DNA from: Leadbetterella byssophila DSM 17132
Lineage (GTDB): Bacteria; Bacteroidota; Bacteroidia; Cytophagales; Spirosomataceae
DNA: 64,000 bases
Assembly: GCF_000166395.1 (NCBI RefSeq)
Contig: NC_014655.1
Location: forward strand, 1,984,001 to 2,048,000
Direction: 5' to 3'
The first letter of the stretch is position 1. Each line of letters starts with the position of its first letter. The notes under the pieces were generated by a model, which ran no database searches, was not told the origin of the DNA, and saw nothing but the letters and a program-made list of their open reading frames with translations. Below, in pieces: positions 47,101-54,492 of the stretch. The translations under genes were made by a program, and so were the position numbers.

Positions 47101-50100
47101 CTGAAGACACTGAAGTTCCACAGTCGCTTACACATTTAGCAGTATAAGTTCCCTTGCCAACCTCAATACTAAGTCCACTTTGTCCTGTACTCCAAATTAG
47201 TAAGCCAGATTCGCAACTTCCCGTGAGTGTAGCTTTTTCCTCCCCACAAACGGTGTTTTTATCCGTAGCAATTCTTGGTGCAGCAGGAAGTTTATCCTTA
47301 CTGATCACCACTTTATTAGATTCTGCTGAAGTTCCACATGTATTGATACAGACTGCGGAATAAATACCTTCTCCAACAAAGATGCTAATACCTTCAGCTC
47401 CCGTATTCCATTTTGTGATGGTTCCCACAGGACAAGTTGAAGATAGTTTTGCCTTCTCTTCACCACAGATCAATACCTTATCTGCAGAGACAATTGGAGC
47501 TTCAGGCACTTTGCCTTTATTGATGGTGATATGTCTAGACTCTTCTGACAATCCACAATCGTTCTTACAATTCGCCGTGTAGATACCCTCTCCTACTTGG
47601 ATAGTTGTACCGGTCACTCCATGACTCCATACTACTATACTACCTACTTCACACTGAGCCACAAGCGTAGCTTTTTCATTTCCACAAACCATGTACTTAT
47701 CCGCTCCAATTTCAGGTGAACCAGGAACATTACCTTTAGTAATCACCAGGTGTCTAGAATCTCCTGAATATCCACATGTGTTCTTACATCTCGCAGTATA
47801 AATACCTGCAGGAACTTGTATAGTTTGACCATACATGCCATTGCTCCACTCCACTACATCACCTACAGTACAATGTGCCTGTAGCGTGGCAAGCTCATTA
47901 CCGCAAAGCAAAGTCTTATCAGTTCCAACTTCAGGGATCTTAGGAAGCTCTCCTTTATTGATAGTAACTGGCTTACTATCTTCTGATTTACCACATTCAT
48001 TTGTACAAACCGCAGTATATGTTCCCACGCCTACTTGAATGGTAGATCCTATCATTCCATTGTTCCATTGAACTACCTGACCCACTGCACATCCTGCAGT
48101 TAAAGTAGCTAATTCAACTCCACATACTGTAGTTTTATCAACAGTCACGATCGGTGGCTTAGGCATTTCGATTTCCGGAACCACCACGGCATTTGTTTCC
48201 TTCACACATCCATTAGCATCCTTAACCCAGAATTTATGCGTTCCAGGTCCAACTAGGAATACATTTGAAGTTACGTAAGTAATACCGTCAATGCTGTAAG
48301 CAAATGGAGCAGTTCCTCCGCTTACGCTAATGGTCACAGGTACCACAGGGCCATTGGTACAATCCAACTTACCTGCGCTGGCCAATGTATTCATGCCAGG
48401 GAATCTTTTGATTTCTATAGGACAACAAAGGATGCCGTCACATTGATCTCCCGTTCCCGCCGTATAGTAATATCTACCAGGCTCAGTAGCTACGTACTCT
48501 TTAGAAGTAGCTCCAACAATGATCTCACCATTTCTGAACCATTGGTAATTTGTTAAGCCATCTTCCGCTTCTATGGTCACCTCAATAGCCTCTCCTTCAC
48601 AGAAGGTATAGATCTGAGGTACGCATTCAATTTCACATTTCACTGCTACTGTCGTAGTAGTCAAGCAACCATTAGCATCACGTACGGTGAAGGTATAGTT
48701 TCCATTGCCTAAACCTGTAAATACGGGTTCCGATTGGAAGGTGATACCGTCTTTGCTATATGCATATGGTCCTACGCCTCCCGCTGCTACCAGCGTTACT
48801 TTACCTTGATTATTAACACAAGTTGCTGATGCTGCCAGTGTAGGAGCCTCTATCTTCTTCACAACTGTTTTGGCTGACATGGTACATCCGTTTGTACCGG
48901 TCACCACTACTGTATATTCTCCGGCAAGAGTCACTGTAATAGTATCTGTAGTAGCTGTAAATCCTCCAGGTCCAGTCCATAGATAAGTATTTCCAGGAGT
49001 TCCGGTAGCTATTAATTTTCCTGAAGGTTCTGCGCAAGTTAAAGTAACTTGATTTACAGTAACGGTAGGTAAGGTCTGATTAACTTGAACTACCGCTGTA
49101 TCTTTTGCTGTACATCCGTTCAATCCAGTGGCTGTCACCGTATAAACCCCAGCTTTAGTCACTTGGATTTGAGTTCCAGTTGCAGAATATCCATCAGGTC
49201 CTGCCCAAGTATAGTTAGCTCCCGAAGTACCTTCATCCTTTAAGGTTAAAGAAGTTATTATACAGTTGATCTCACCACCTTTTACAGTTACTTGAGGCAG
49301 TACTTTATTCTCTGTAACCACAGCCGAATCAGTTGCCATACATCCGTTCGCACCTTTCACAGTTACCACGTACGTACCTGGCTTATTGACATTGATGGAT
49401 TGAGTGGAAGATGTAAAGTTATCTGGACCTGTCCATGAGTAGGTAACTCCGGTTGAACCTTCCGCCTTGATGACTAAGGTTTCAGTAGTACAATTTAGTT
49501 CTCCACCTTTTACGCTAACTATTGGTAACACTTTATCTTCCGTAACAGTAGCAGTATCTACGGCAGTACATCCATTCGCACCTGTAACCTTCACAGAATA
49601 GATTCCTGGAAGAGTAACGGAAACGCTTGCGGCACTTCCCGTAAATCCATTTGGTCCTGTCCATAGATAAGTCACATTTGGACTTGCATTTGCACTTAGT
49701 ACTAATGTATCTGTAACACAGTTAAGTATTCCTCCATTTACTGTTACCAAAGGAGGTTGTTTGTTTTCAGTTACTACTGAAGTATCTGAGGCTGTACATC
49801 CATTGGAAGAGGTAACGGTTACTATATAGCTACCAGGCTTGTCTACAAGGATAGAGTCAGTGGAAGCTGTAAAGCCATTTGGTCCTCTCCATGAATAGGT
49901 AACACCAGCACTAGCTACCGCCTTAATGATGGCGTTTGTTTCAATACAATCTAGTTCAACATCTTTCACAGCTACTGTAGGGACCACTTTGTTTTCAGTA
50001 ACCACTACAGAATCTGTCACAAAACAGCCGTTAGCTCCTGTAACCTTGATATAATAAATGCCGGCAATGGTAGCATCTATATTAGCAGAAGAAGAAGAGA

Positions 50101-53100
50101 AGCCGTTTGGACCTGTCCATTCTACTTTCGTACCTCCTGTGATTACAGGTTTAAGTTCTATTTTATTGATTTCACAAGTTAATTCTCCTCCGTTTACTGC
50201 TACAGTAGGAAGTACTTTATCTTCAGTAATGATAGCAGAATCAATTTTGAAACATCCATTAGTAGCAGTTACTTTAATAAAATAAGTACCTGCTTGATTA
50301 ATAGTAATAGATTCACTATTTGATGTAAATCCATTTGGTCCTGTCCATAGATAAGTCACATTTGGACTTGCATTTGCACTTAGTACTAATGTATCTGTAG
50401 CACAGTTAAGTACACCTCCATTTACTGTTACCAAAGGAGGTTGTTTGTTTTCAGTTACTACTGAAGTATCTGAGGCTGTACATCCATTAGCAGAGGTAAC
50501 GGTTACTATATAGCTACCAGGCTTGTCTACAAGGATAGAGTCAGTGGAGGCTGTAAAGCCATTTGGTCCTCTCCATGAATAGGTAACACCTGCACTAGCT
50601 ACCGCCTTAATGATGGCATTTGGCTCAATACAATCTAGTTCAACATCATTCACAGCCACTGTAGGAACCACTTTGTTTTCAGTAACCACTACAGAATCTG
50701 TCACAAAACAGCCGTTAGCTCCTGTAACCTTGATATAATAAATGCCGGCAATGGTAGCATCTATATTAGCAGTAGAAGAAGAGAATCCGTTTGGACCTGT
50801 CCATTCTACTTTCGTACCTCCTGTGATTACAGGTTTAAGTTCTATTTTATTGATTTCACAAGTTAATTCTCCTCCGTTTACTGCTACAGTAGGAAGTACT
50901 TTATCTTCAGTAACGATAGCAGAATCAATTTTGAAACATCCATTAGTAGCAGTTACTTTAATAAAATAAGTACCTGCTTGATTAATAGTAATAGATTCAT
51001 TATTTGAAGTAAATCCATTTGGTCCTGTCCAGGCAAAGCTTACTCCCGGAGAGGCAACAGCCTTAAGCACTAATGAATCTACTAGGCAAGTTAGCTCTCC
51101 ACCATTTACCTGTAAGGTAGGAAGAACCTTGTTCTCTGTAACTACAACAGTATCTTTAGCTATACAACCGTTAGCTGCAGTAACAGTTACAATATATGTT
51201 CCCGCTTGTGAAGTGGTAGTATCTGCAAGGTGAGATGTAAATCCATTTGGCCCTGTCCAGGCATAGCTTACACCAGCAGAACCTACAGCTTTTAAGTCTA
51301 CAGTTTCCGTTATACAGTTGATTTCACCACCAGAAGCCGTTACTGTAGGATAGGTTTTATCTTCAGTCACCTGAGCGGTATCTTGTGCAATACATCCGTT
51401 CAGTCCGGTAACCTTAATAATGTACATTCCGGCCACTGAAACGTTAATGCTAGAGTCAGTGGAGGTAAATCCTGCAGGACCTGACCATAAATAGCTGACA
51501 CCTTCAGAAGCATTTGCATTTAAGGAAACGCTGGTTACATCACAATTTAGCTCCCCATCATTTACTGATACTAATGGAAGCACTTTATTCTCTGTAACTA
51601 TAGCAGTATCGATAGCAAAACAGCCATTAGGCAAGGTCGCCTTCACTATATAGCTACCTGGAGTTGTAACGTTTACGCTAGCGCTAGTGCTTTGGAAATC
51701 ATTTGGACCAGACCAGATATATTGAACTCCGGCTGTACCTTCAGCTTTTAACTCCAGAGATGCGATATTACAATTTAGCTCTCCTCCATTCACCGTTACT
51801 GTTGGGAACTGCTTATTCTCAGTTACAGTAGTTGAATCTGAAGCTATACATCCGTTTTCTCCTTTGACGGTTACTTTATATAAACCGGGAACGGTAACAT
51901 TTATACTTTGATCTGTAGAAGTGAATCCCTCAGGACCCTGCCAAGCAAACGTAACTCCGGCAGAAGCTGAAGCAAATAAATTCACCTCCGGAGTCAAACA
52001 GGTTAACTCTCCACCGTTCACTTTAACTGTTGGCAACTGCTTATTTTCCGTCACGAAAGCAGTATCTCTGGCGATACAACCATTAGCAGCAGTTACTGTT
52101 ATTATGTAGCTGCCAGGAGCATTTACTAGGAGTTGATCTGTACTTCCTGTCAATGGTCCTGACCAGGAATAGCTAACGCCCTCACTAGCTTCTGCCTTCA
52201 ATTCTATGGAAGTGACATCACAATTGAGTTCTCCCCCTTTCACCGTCACGTAAGGCATTACAGTGTCTTGGGTTACAATAGCAGTATCACTCACTACACA
52301 TCCGGACTCAGAAGTAACACTCACTTTATAAGTACCCGGTTCAGTAACCGTTATGGATGAAGTATGTGCTGTAAATCCATTTGGCCCTTCCCATAAGTGT
52401 GTCAGTTGATCATCTGCTCCACTGGAAAGTTGGATACTAGTAGTAAGACAGCTCAATTCTCCTCCTTTCACTTGTAATGTTGGAACTTCTTTTTCTCTTA
52501 CTATGATAGGGCAACATAACACCCCGTCACATTGATCATCTCCTCCAGAAGTATAATGATAATTACCCGGTGAAGTAATCATATAAGTACTTGATGTAGC
52601 TCCCTCTATAGCTTCACCGTTTTTAAACCATTGATAGACCCCTTGATCTGGAGCCGCCTCCGCTAGAATAGCTATGCTGTCTCCCGGACAATATTCAAAT
52701 ATCTCAGGTGTACAATCGCAGAAAGCATCCACTACTACTTTTGCTGTACATCCATTTTTATCTTTTACCAAAACTTCATGCTGACCCTCACTTAAACCCA
52801 CAAAAATGGAGTCCTGTACAAAAGGCCCTCCATCTAAACTATATAAATAAGGTGCAGTTCCACCCGTCACGCTAATGCTGGCGTGAGTAGTGTCTTGAAT
52901 ACACTCCGCTAGAGCTACAGCTTTTAGAAGCTCCGGCTGAGAAATTATCACGGTCTTTTCCAACAAACAACCTCCGGGACTTTTTACATTTACCTTATAT
53001 GACCCTGCTGCTAATTGAGAGAAGGAATTGGATTGCTGGAAAGGTGCATCATTCAAACTATACATGTAGTCCTTAGGATCTCCTGTAGTTGGCGTAACAA

Positions 53101-53614
53101 CGATGCTTCCCGTATTCCCACCGGCGCACACTACATCTGTCTTCACCACCTGAACGTCAAAATCTGCCTCCCTCTTCACAAGGTAAGGACAGCACAATTT
53201 TGCCTCACAGGTCACGGCATCTTCAGCAGTGAAATAATAGGATCCGGGTTCCCGAATGACGTATATAGCATCCGTAGCACCAGGTATGGCTACATCATCT
53301 TTGAACCATTGATAATTTTGGTATCCTTCTTCTGCTTCAATTTCTATTTCGATCTCCTGACCAAAACAGTAGCTGAATATATCAGAATAGCACTTACCGT
53401 CAATATATTTATCTTCAGTAGCAGATGCCTTCACTTTCTTTGCCTGCACCTCACCAAATAGTAAGGTTCGGATAGGATAAAGCATGCGCATACCCTCCTT
53501 GTATTTTTCAAGGTAGGGCTTACCGCTGTGTGCATACCCACTTGCTGCTCCTAGGAACAGAAAACAGACAAGAAGTAGACTTCGATAGTGGAATTTGGTA
53601 AAATTAGGTTTCAT
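37862..53614 (-). CDS. Giant repeat-rich secreted surface protein with T9SS type B sorting domain
   Basis: About 5250 residues. The start at 53614 gives a compact signal peptide (MKPNFTKFHYRSLLLVCFLF, cleavage near GYA-HS); an ATG at 53638 adds eight residues. Order from the N-terminus: Ig-like and SprB-like segments with paired Cys (LCCPY, LCCPII); 16 tandem repeats of about 76 residues with a SWTGPNGFTS core (52483-48845); SprB-like segments; about 35 tandem repeats of about 72 residues with four Cys each (48163-40545); a few unique domains; three DUF11-like domains (about 39480-38200); and a C-terminal PEGFSPNGDGKNDNW gliding-type domain ending KYIIDYITIEK. The latter is the T9SS type B signal (family knowledge), so the protein is exported and held on or released from the outer membrane. 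It is probably an adhesin or stalk (inference). Confidence 0.93.
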   Translation of the reverse strand: MKPNFTKFHYRSLLLVCFLFLGAASGYAHSGKPYLEKYKEGMRMLYPIRTLLFGEVQAKKVKASATEDKYIDGKCYSDIFSYCFGQEIEIEIEAEEGYQNYQWFKDDVAIPGATDAIYVIREPGSYYFTAEDAVTCEAKLCCPYLVKREADFDVQVVKTDVVCAGGNTGSIVVTPTTGDPKDYMYSLNDAPFQQSNSFSQLAAGSYKVNVKSPGGCLLEKTVIISQPELLKAVALAECIQDTTHASISVTGGTAPYLYSLDGGPFVQDSIFVGLSEGQHEVLVKDKNGCTAKVVVDAFCDCTPEIFEYCPGDSIAILAEAAPDQGVYQWFKNGEAIEGATSSTYMITSPGNYHYTSGGDDQCDGVLCCPIIVREKEVPTLQVKGGELSCLTTSIQLSSGADDQLTHLWEGPNGFTAHTSSITVTEPGTYKVSVTSESGCVVSDTAIVTQDTVMPYVTVKGGELNCDVTSIELKAEASEGVSYSWSGPLTGSTDQLLVNAPGSYIITVTAANGCIARDTAFVTENKQLPTVKVNGGELTCLTPEVNLFASASAGVTFAWQGPEGFTSTDQSINVTVPGLYKVTVKGENGCIASDSTTVTENKQFPTVTVNGGELNCNIASLELKAEGTAGVQYIWSGPNDFQSTSASVNVTTPGSYIVKATLPNGCFAIDTAIVTENKVLPLVSVNDGELNCDVTSVSLNANASEGVSYLWSGPAGFTSTDSSINVSVAGMYIIKVTGLNGCIAQDTAQVTEDKTYPTVTASGGEINCITETVDLKAVGSAGVSYAWTGPNGFTSHLADTTTSQAGTYIVTVTAANGCIAKDTVVVTENKVLPTLQVNGGELTCLVDSLVLKAVASPGVSFAWTGPNGFTSNNESITINQAGTYFIKVTATNGCFKIDSAIVTEDKVLPTVAVNGGELTCEINKIELKPVITGGTKVEWTGPNGFSSSTANIDATIAGIYYIKVTGANGCFVTDSVVVTENKVVPTVAVNDVELDCIEPNAIIKAVASAGVTYSWRGPNGFTASTDSILVDKPGSYIVTVTSANGCTASDTSVVTENKQPPLVTVNGGVLNCATDTLVLSANASPNVTYLWTGPNGFTSNSESITINQAGTYFIKVTATNGCFKIDSAIITEDKVLPTVAVNGGELTCEINKIELKPVITGGTKVEWTGPNGFSSSSANIDATIAGIYYIKVTGANGCFVTDSVVVTENKVVPTVAVKDVELDCIETNAIIKAVASAGVTYSWRGPNGFTASTDSILVDKPGSYIVTVTSSNGCTASDTSVVTENKQPPLVTVNGGILNCVTDTLVLSANASPNVTYLWTGPNGFTGSAASVSVTLPGIYSVKVTGANGCTAVDTATVTEDKVLPIVSVKGGELNCTTETLVIKAEGSTGVTYSWTGPDNFTSSTQSINVNKPGTYVVTVKGANGCMATDSAVVTENKVLPQVTVKGGEINCIITSLTLKDEGTSGANYTWAGPDGYSATGTQIQVTKAGVYTVTATGLNGCTAKDTAVVQVNQTLPTVTVNQVTLTCAEPSGKLIATGTPGNTYLWTGPGGFTATTDTITVTLAGEYTVVVTGTNGCTMSAKTVVKKIEAPTLAASATCVNNQGKVTLVAAGGVGPYAYSKDGITFQSEPVFTGLGNGNYTFTVRDANGCLTTTTVAVKCEIECVPQIYTFCEGEAIEVTIEAEDGLTNYQWFRNGEIIVGATSKEYVATEPGRYYYTAGTGDQCDGILCCPIEIKRFPGMNTLASAGKLDCTNGPVVPVTISVSGGTAPFAYSIDGITYVTSNVFLVGPGTHKFWVKDANGCVKETNAVVVPEIEMPKPPIVTVDKTTVCGVELATLTAGCAVGQVVQWNNGMIGSTIQVGVGTYTAVCTNECGKSEDSKPVTINKGELPKIPEVGTDKTLLCGNELATLQAHCTVGDVVEWSNGMYGQTIQVPAGIYTARCKNTCGYSGDSRHLVITKGNVPGSPEIGADKYMVCGNEKATLVAQCEVGSIVVWSHGVTGTTIQVGEGIYTANCKNDCGLSEESRHITINKGKVPEAPIVSADKVLICGEEKAKLSSTCPVGTITKWNTGAEGISIFVGEGIYSAVCINTCGTSAESNKVVISKDKLPAAPRIATDKNTVCGEEKATLTGSCESGLLIWSTGQSGLSIEVGKGTYTAKCVSDCGTSVSSDPITITTGGAPNKPIIVAEETTVCGDEKVKLTAFCTSGTVSWIGVNSFNSSVMVGVGIYAAKCVNECGTSVASDPVSITTGPTPGKPVITSNVTGVCGNEKAILSGNCPLGGELVWDNGMRGSQIQVGVGVYSARCENACGTSPSSNVISIENGGTPSAPRISANRTSVCGDEKVTLTGTCPTGGTLTWSHGVSGSPILVGQGTYTATCVNNCGSSPQSTPITIVPGLQPSKPTITVDKNVVCGAELATLTGSCPAGGNLRWSNGMTALQIQVTPGTYWATCVNDCGTSPQSESITIVPGNVPSKPIVNASKPSLCDGEKATLTATCSTGSVMWSNGATGSPIEVGIGTYTAYCKNDCGLSDASETIKIEVGKVPGKPVIQANKLAVCGDEKAMLTGTCPTGGTLEWSNGTTGNPILVSAGTYFAVCKNTCGSSPSSEPITITTGELPTKPEITASALEVCGTEKVTLTASCTSGTVKWVTGATTPSILVGAGSYTAVCINSCGVSGNSKTVVITPVDKPTSPTLTPLNEAVCGEGTTVITATCPAGSTLQWTSGQTGNPITVGAGTYKAVCISSCGTSAETKVTIKVVPNPVKPVIATNKTTLCGDDKATLTATCTVGTVLWSDGNTQNPRYVGIGTYTAICVSSCGNSEAALPIVIQGSPGPQKPVTNTNKYSVCGNEKATLTGTCPTGGTLTWSHGATGSPVLVGAGTYTATCVNTCGTSASSEPIVIGNGDKPSAPTVTSNKPEVCGTDKAMLTATCTSGTVQWSDGTVANPRFVGAGTYYAFCKNDCGISVQSNTVTIEHKPTPQAPSIHVDKFEVCGTEKATLVATCQTGTSVTWSNGATTSSIQVGAGTYTATCTSECGSSPAAEPVVIRKGNTPSVPVVTPSGTQICGTDLVTLTAYCASGTVVWSDGNTQNPRSVGAGTYSAKCQSDCGLSGSSTPVTINSGQLPSAPIVKTNVSTVCDSEKATITATCTSGTVMWSDGSTQPTRQVGAGTYYAVCVNTCGVSEKSQNLEIKSGPVPTKPIVKANKDIVCGEEKATLTATCPTGGNIVWSNGMTGSPILVKAGKYTAICKNTCGSSEHSDEIEIKDGAKPQAPVITPSKSVLCGDEKAILTATGCAGGTLQWSNGSTGNSITVGAGTYRVVCVTTCGASDNSAAVTITKEQTPANFMISSSKAMVCGTEKAIIKATGCEGGTVTWSNGMSGYSIEVGAGTYSATCRTECGGAVNAGPVTIKHEQVPTKPSISPDKYAVCGTDKATLTATACTGTITWYRPSETGGVSLGTGNTIAVGSGTYYATCTTACGTSDASNPVTISSGDKPSAPSIVVDKPTVCEGEKATLTASGCTGTLTWSTGATGNSIQVGKGTYFVKCTTACGTSDASTSVTIGSSDKPAAPAVMADKLNVCGTEKATLTAHGCAGTIKWSTGATGNSIEVGAGTYTATCTSACGTSDKSVPVTIGTSQTPNAPSITVDKPSICGEEKATLTAIGCNGTVKWSNGSTEQSIVVGEGTYTVTCTTACGTSPASNPVIIKRTNVPNAPSISANKSVVCGTEKATLTATGCTGSILWSNGATTATIEVGAGTYTAICTGTCGNSPASNSVTIQTGQVPSAPVIQPDKLTVCGTEKATLTASGCTGTLTWSTGQTVSVIQVGVGTYTATCTTACGTSQASNTVTIGTSDKPAAPQVVANKTKVCGAEKATLTASGCVGTVTWSTGQTVSVIQVGVGTYTATCTTACGTSDASTTISIGTSDKPAAPSVVANKSNVCEGEKATITASGCAGTVTWSTGATGSSIQVGVGSYTATCTTECGTSDASVAVTIGTSDRPSAPQIASNKATVCDAELATITATGCSGTITWSNGATGASIQVGAGTYTATCTTSCGTSDVSNTVQIGTSEKPAAPQIVADKSTVCTDETATLTANGCAGTVTWSNGANGTSIQVGSGTYTATCTSSCGVSESSAPIHIGTSEKPAKPTIASSGDGVCGDQKVTLTASGCSGTLQWSNGMTGTSIQVGAGSYTVTCTTACGTSDVASIQIHEGGSPEPPVVTSDRNSICGSEKATLTASGCVGGTIHWSTGATGFSIQVGAGVYTATCIDACGNESIACIAVEIDDTAEVPSTPTISANKDGVCGDEKAILTASGCTGGTIVWSTGQQGQQIEVSAGVYTAICKTSCGTSEASNAVTIVAKGGSISITSDKSSYCVGDAVTLTASGCSNGVIKWSNGVTGNVLHITAGTTTTYTAVCVTEESVSSCDFHVGDIIFQVETQNNPNGMHTKYLLTDLSYGILQVKDQPKFTQVQAGEYKVISLVYIGEIQGLHEGANYSSVDKGACFSDDETEISVCNPVPVNECEAVGSFTLNVKSAAECGNGECGLAPTLISSVGNGTCVGTQVILTAQNCVGQVVWSNGQTGASISFTAETVGATTYTAKCVSATCESASSAPLTITVTSTLPKPVAIETLNNICPLAYVDLRNAILGEPGAGNVFEFHYGNSPSTPLVTSAQVTAGTYYLFERSSTGCFSEGTPVKVEISGDCQNPIYPDAVDVAIEKVGDKTTAQINDDITYTVTIKNIGERGASDIKVRDIVPQGLQVMQISENAFMENGQVRVSIDTLAPGQSVDVTYSAKVTTNGRILNKAELISVVQNDTNTNNNSSTWVINDSAAADSLIGLAKAVGAVTKAEIGNRYKVPFVFTLANMGKNDLSNISLRDTLSNTFGPLVSIDSVHVSADSGLVVNPNYTGVGEHTDLLIPSQSQIASGSTLNVRMDVFVNLGNNASMTFINSATVYSGSISDRSTDGVNPDPDMDGDPTNNNVPTRFQVGDGSTSYGIGVALAVVDTAFVNDGTAYEVTYRVKIKNYGADTLTHVYAVDSLMNTFADAIDFTVSGKPVVNEGSTWVPNPDFNGKDDVRILLPEAESILAPGQTDSVEFKVTVVFGDHYGPYSNSVTGYGMDGDSLLTDISNAGLEIIPSSSTPTEFTVPGSDPRGLVEIPEGFSPNGDGKNDNWKIELKGNAKIEKLQIVNRYGAVLYEEDGETVSTSGWDGKANTGLIPGNTTVPSGTYFYKLKLAGQSKYIIDYITIEK
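40545..48163 (-). repeat. Tandem coding array of about 35 cysteine-rich repeats (period about 216 bp)
   Basis: Each unit of about 72 residues reads like PSAPxIxxDKxxVCGxEKAT, then LTAxGCxGTxxWSxGxTGxS and IQVGAGTYTATCTxxCGTSx. There are four cysteines per unit, so two disulfides per Ig-like module are likely. I counted 35 complete copies plus a degenerate one. Copies nearer the C-terminus carry a TGC or SGC variant and are more alike than N-terminal copies, which read TCPTGG or TCTSG. Confidence 0.9.
48845..52483 (-). repeat. Tandem coding array of 16 PKD/Ig-like repeats (period about 228 bp)
   Basis: Units of about 76 residues follow the plan PTVxVNGGELxC ... SWTGPNGFTS ... PGTYxVTVTxxNGC ... 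DTAxVTENKxL, with two cysteines each. Sixteen copies are readable in succession. A three-unit block was recently duplicated within it (see 49641-51028). Confidence 0.9.
49641..51028. repeat. 684-bp tandem segmental duplication inside the giant gene
   Basis: The segment starting near 49641 recurs 684 bp later (near 50325) with only scattered mismatches. It equals exactly three 228-bp repeat units. The identical runs are far longer than between other repeats, so the event is recent. Confidence 0.85.
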
Positions 53615-53693
53615 CCAAAACTCAATTAAGGGTTTCAAAAATTTTGCAGCCAGAATCAGGAGAAGAGGCTCCTGCCCGACTGGGTGTATAAAT

Positions 53694-54263
53694 TCAAGAT
53701 TGTTTTTTCAATTTCGGTACAGTGAACTCTACAGGACAATCCATACAGGTAGTACCAGAGTTCGACACATTCGAATGGTAGACCTGCACATTTCCGCCCC
53801 CAAGAATGGAGTTAGAGAAATCCAACTGATTAAGACCTTTCGCTGATGGGCCCGGATCCGAGCCATTATTAAAGAGACGTACTCCCTCCCTACATTGTCC
53901 ATCAGAAAAAGTAAAAGTGAATAGTAGCAAAGGCTGATTGGCATTCAAATTGATAACACCTCCACTCGTTTCTAAAGAGTGAAAATCTGAGGTAGTTGCC
54001 GCCTCAGGCTTAGCCAACCATTTTATATCAGACCAATTCCCGGCCTGTACACTTTGAACCTTTAAAGGAGAATCCGGAGCGGATGCGGGCACTACAACTC
54101 CTACCTTGGCTTTCCCTAATGGGAAGTTCTTTTGAGTGGTAGGAGAAATGGCATAAACCTCATATAATGAAGTTTTTGCATTCCACTGGAGATTTAATCG
54201 TACCTGGCCCTGTACAAGGTTTGAGAATGTTAGAGCCATCAACAATAAGAAAAAGTTTTTCAT
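53694..54263 (-). CDS. Secreted protein of unknown function, companion of the giant surface protein
   Basis: 189 residues with a clear signal peptide (MKNFFLLLMALTFSNLVQGQ). The mature part is rich in beta-strand-type sequence: RLNLQWNAKTSLYEVYAISP, then QPLLLFTFTFSDGQCREGVR. It has three cysteines, two in CMDC near the end, and no T9SS sorting domain, membrane helix or lipobox. It lies 79 bases upstream of the giant gene on the same strand and is probably the first gene of that operon. I do not recognise a family; a cohesin- or Ig-like fold and a role in binding or displaying the giant protein are guesses. Confidence 0.75.
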   Translation of the reverse strand: MKNFFLLLMALTFSNLVQGQVRLNLQWNAKTSLYEVYAISPTTQKNFPLGKAKVGVVVPASAPDSPLKVQSVQAGNWSDIKWLAKPEAATTSDFHSLETSGGVINLNANQPLLLFTFTFSDGQCREGVRLFNNGSDPGPSAKGLNQLDFSNSILGGGNVQVYHSNVSNSGTTCMDCPVEFTVPKLKKQS

Positions 54264-54285
54264 ACCAGACTTCTTTATGGTTCCT

Positions 54286-54304
54286 CTCCTAGGCGTAAGG
54301 AGAC
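54286..54304. promoter_or_regulatory. Small inverted repeat in the leader of the surface-protein operon
   Basis: TCTCCT (54286-54291) and AGGAGA (54299-54304) around a 7-base loop, 23-41 bases before the ATG of the secreted companion gene. The role is unknown; it may be an mRNA leader hairpin. Confidence 0.3.
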
Positions 54305-54424
54305 AAAATATCTTTCAATACTGCAATTACCATGCCATAAGTAGTTGGAGCCCCAGATTCACTTTTTCTATCTCATTGATTTTTTCGTATTTACAGCCCT
54401 TATAAAGGGGATTTCTTGAAGAAT

Positions 54425-54432
54425 TATATTTG
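54425..54432 (+). promoter_or_regulatory. -7 box of the fucose-type permease gene
   Basis: TATATTTG, an exact TAnnTTTG match. It overlaps an in-frame ATG at 54430, which therefore cannot be the translation start and supports the ATG at 54493. Confidence 0.5.
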
Positions 54433-54492
54433 TACCAAAGCAAAACTTTCCCAGTTTTATCCTATTTTCGCAAACACTTGTTCAACCCATCT

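Noticed and set aside
39344-52109. Many open frames of 60-157 codons on the plus strand opposite the giant gene, several similar to each other
   Set aside because: They are antisense shadows of the coding repeats; their similarity follows from the repeat period and they show no independent start signals.
40545-52483. Regularly spaced repeats that might suggest a CRISPR or satellite array
   Set aside because: The periods of about 216 and 228 bp are multiples of three, diverge at the codon level, and lie in one continuous reading frame.
54430-54492. N-terminal extension of the fucose-type permease
   Set aside because: The upstream ATG lies inside the -7 box, and family members begin near MKNKFLLPF.
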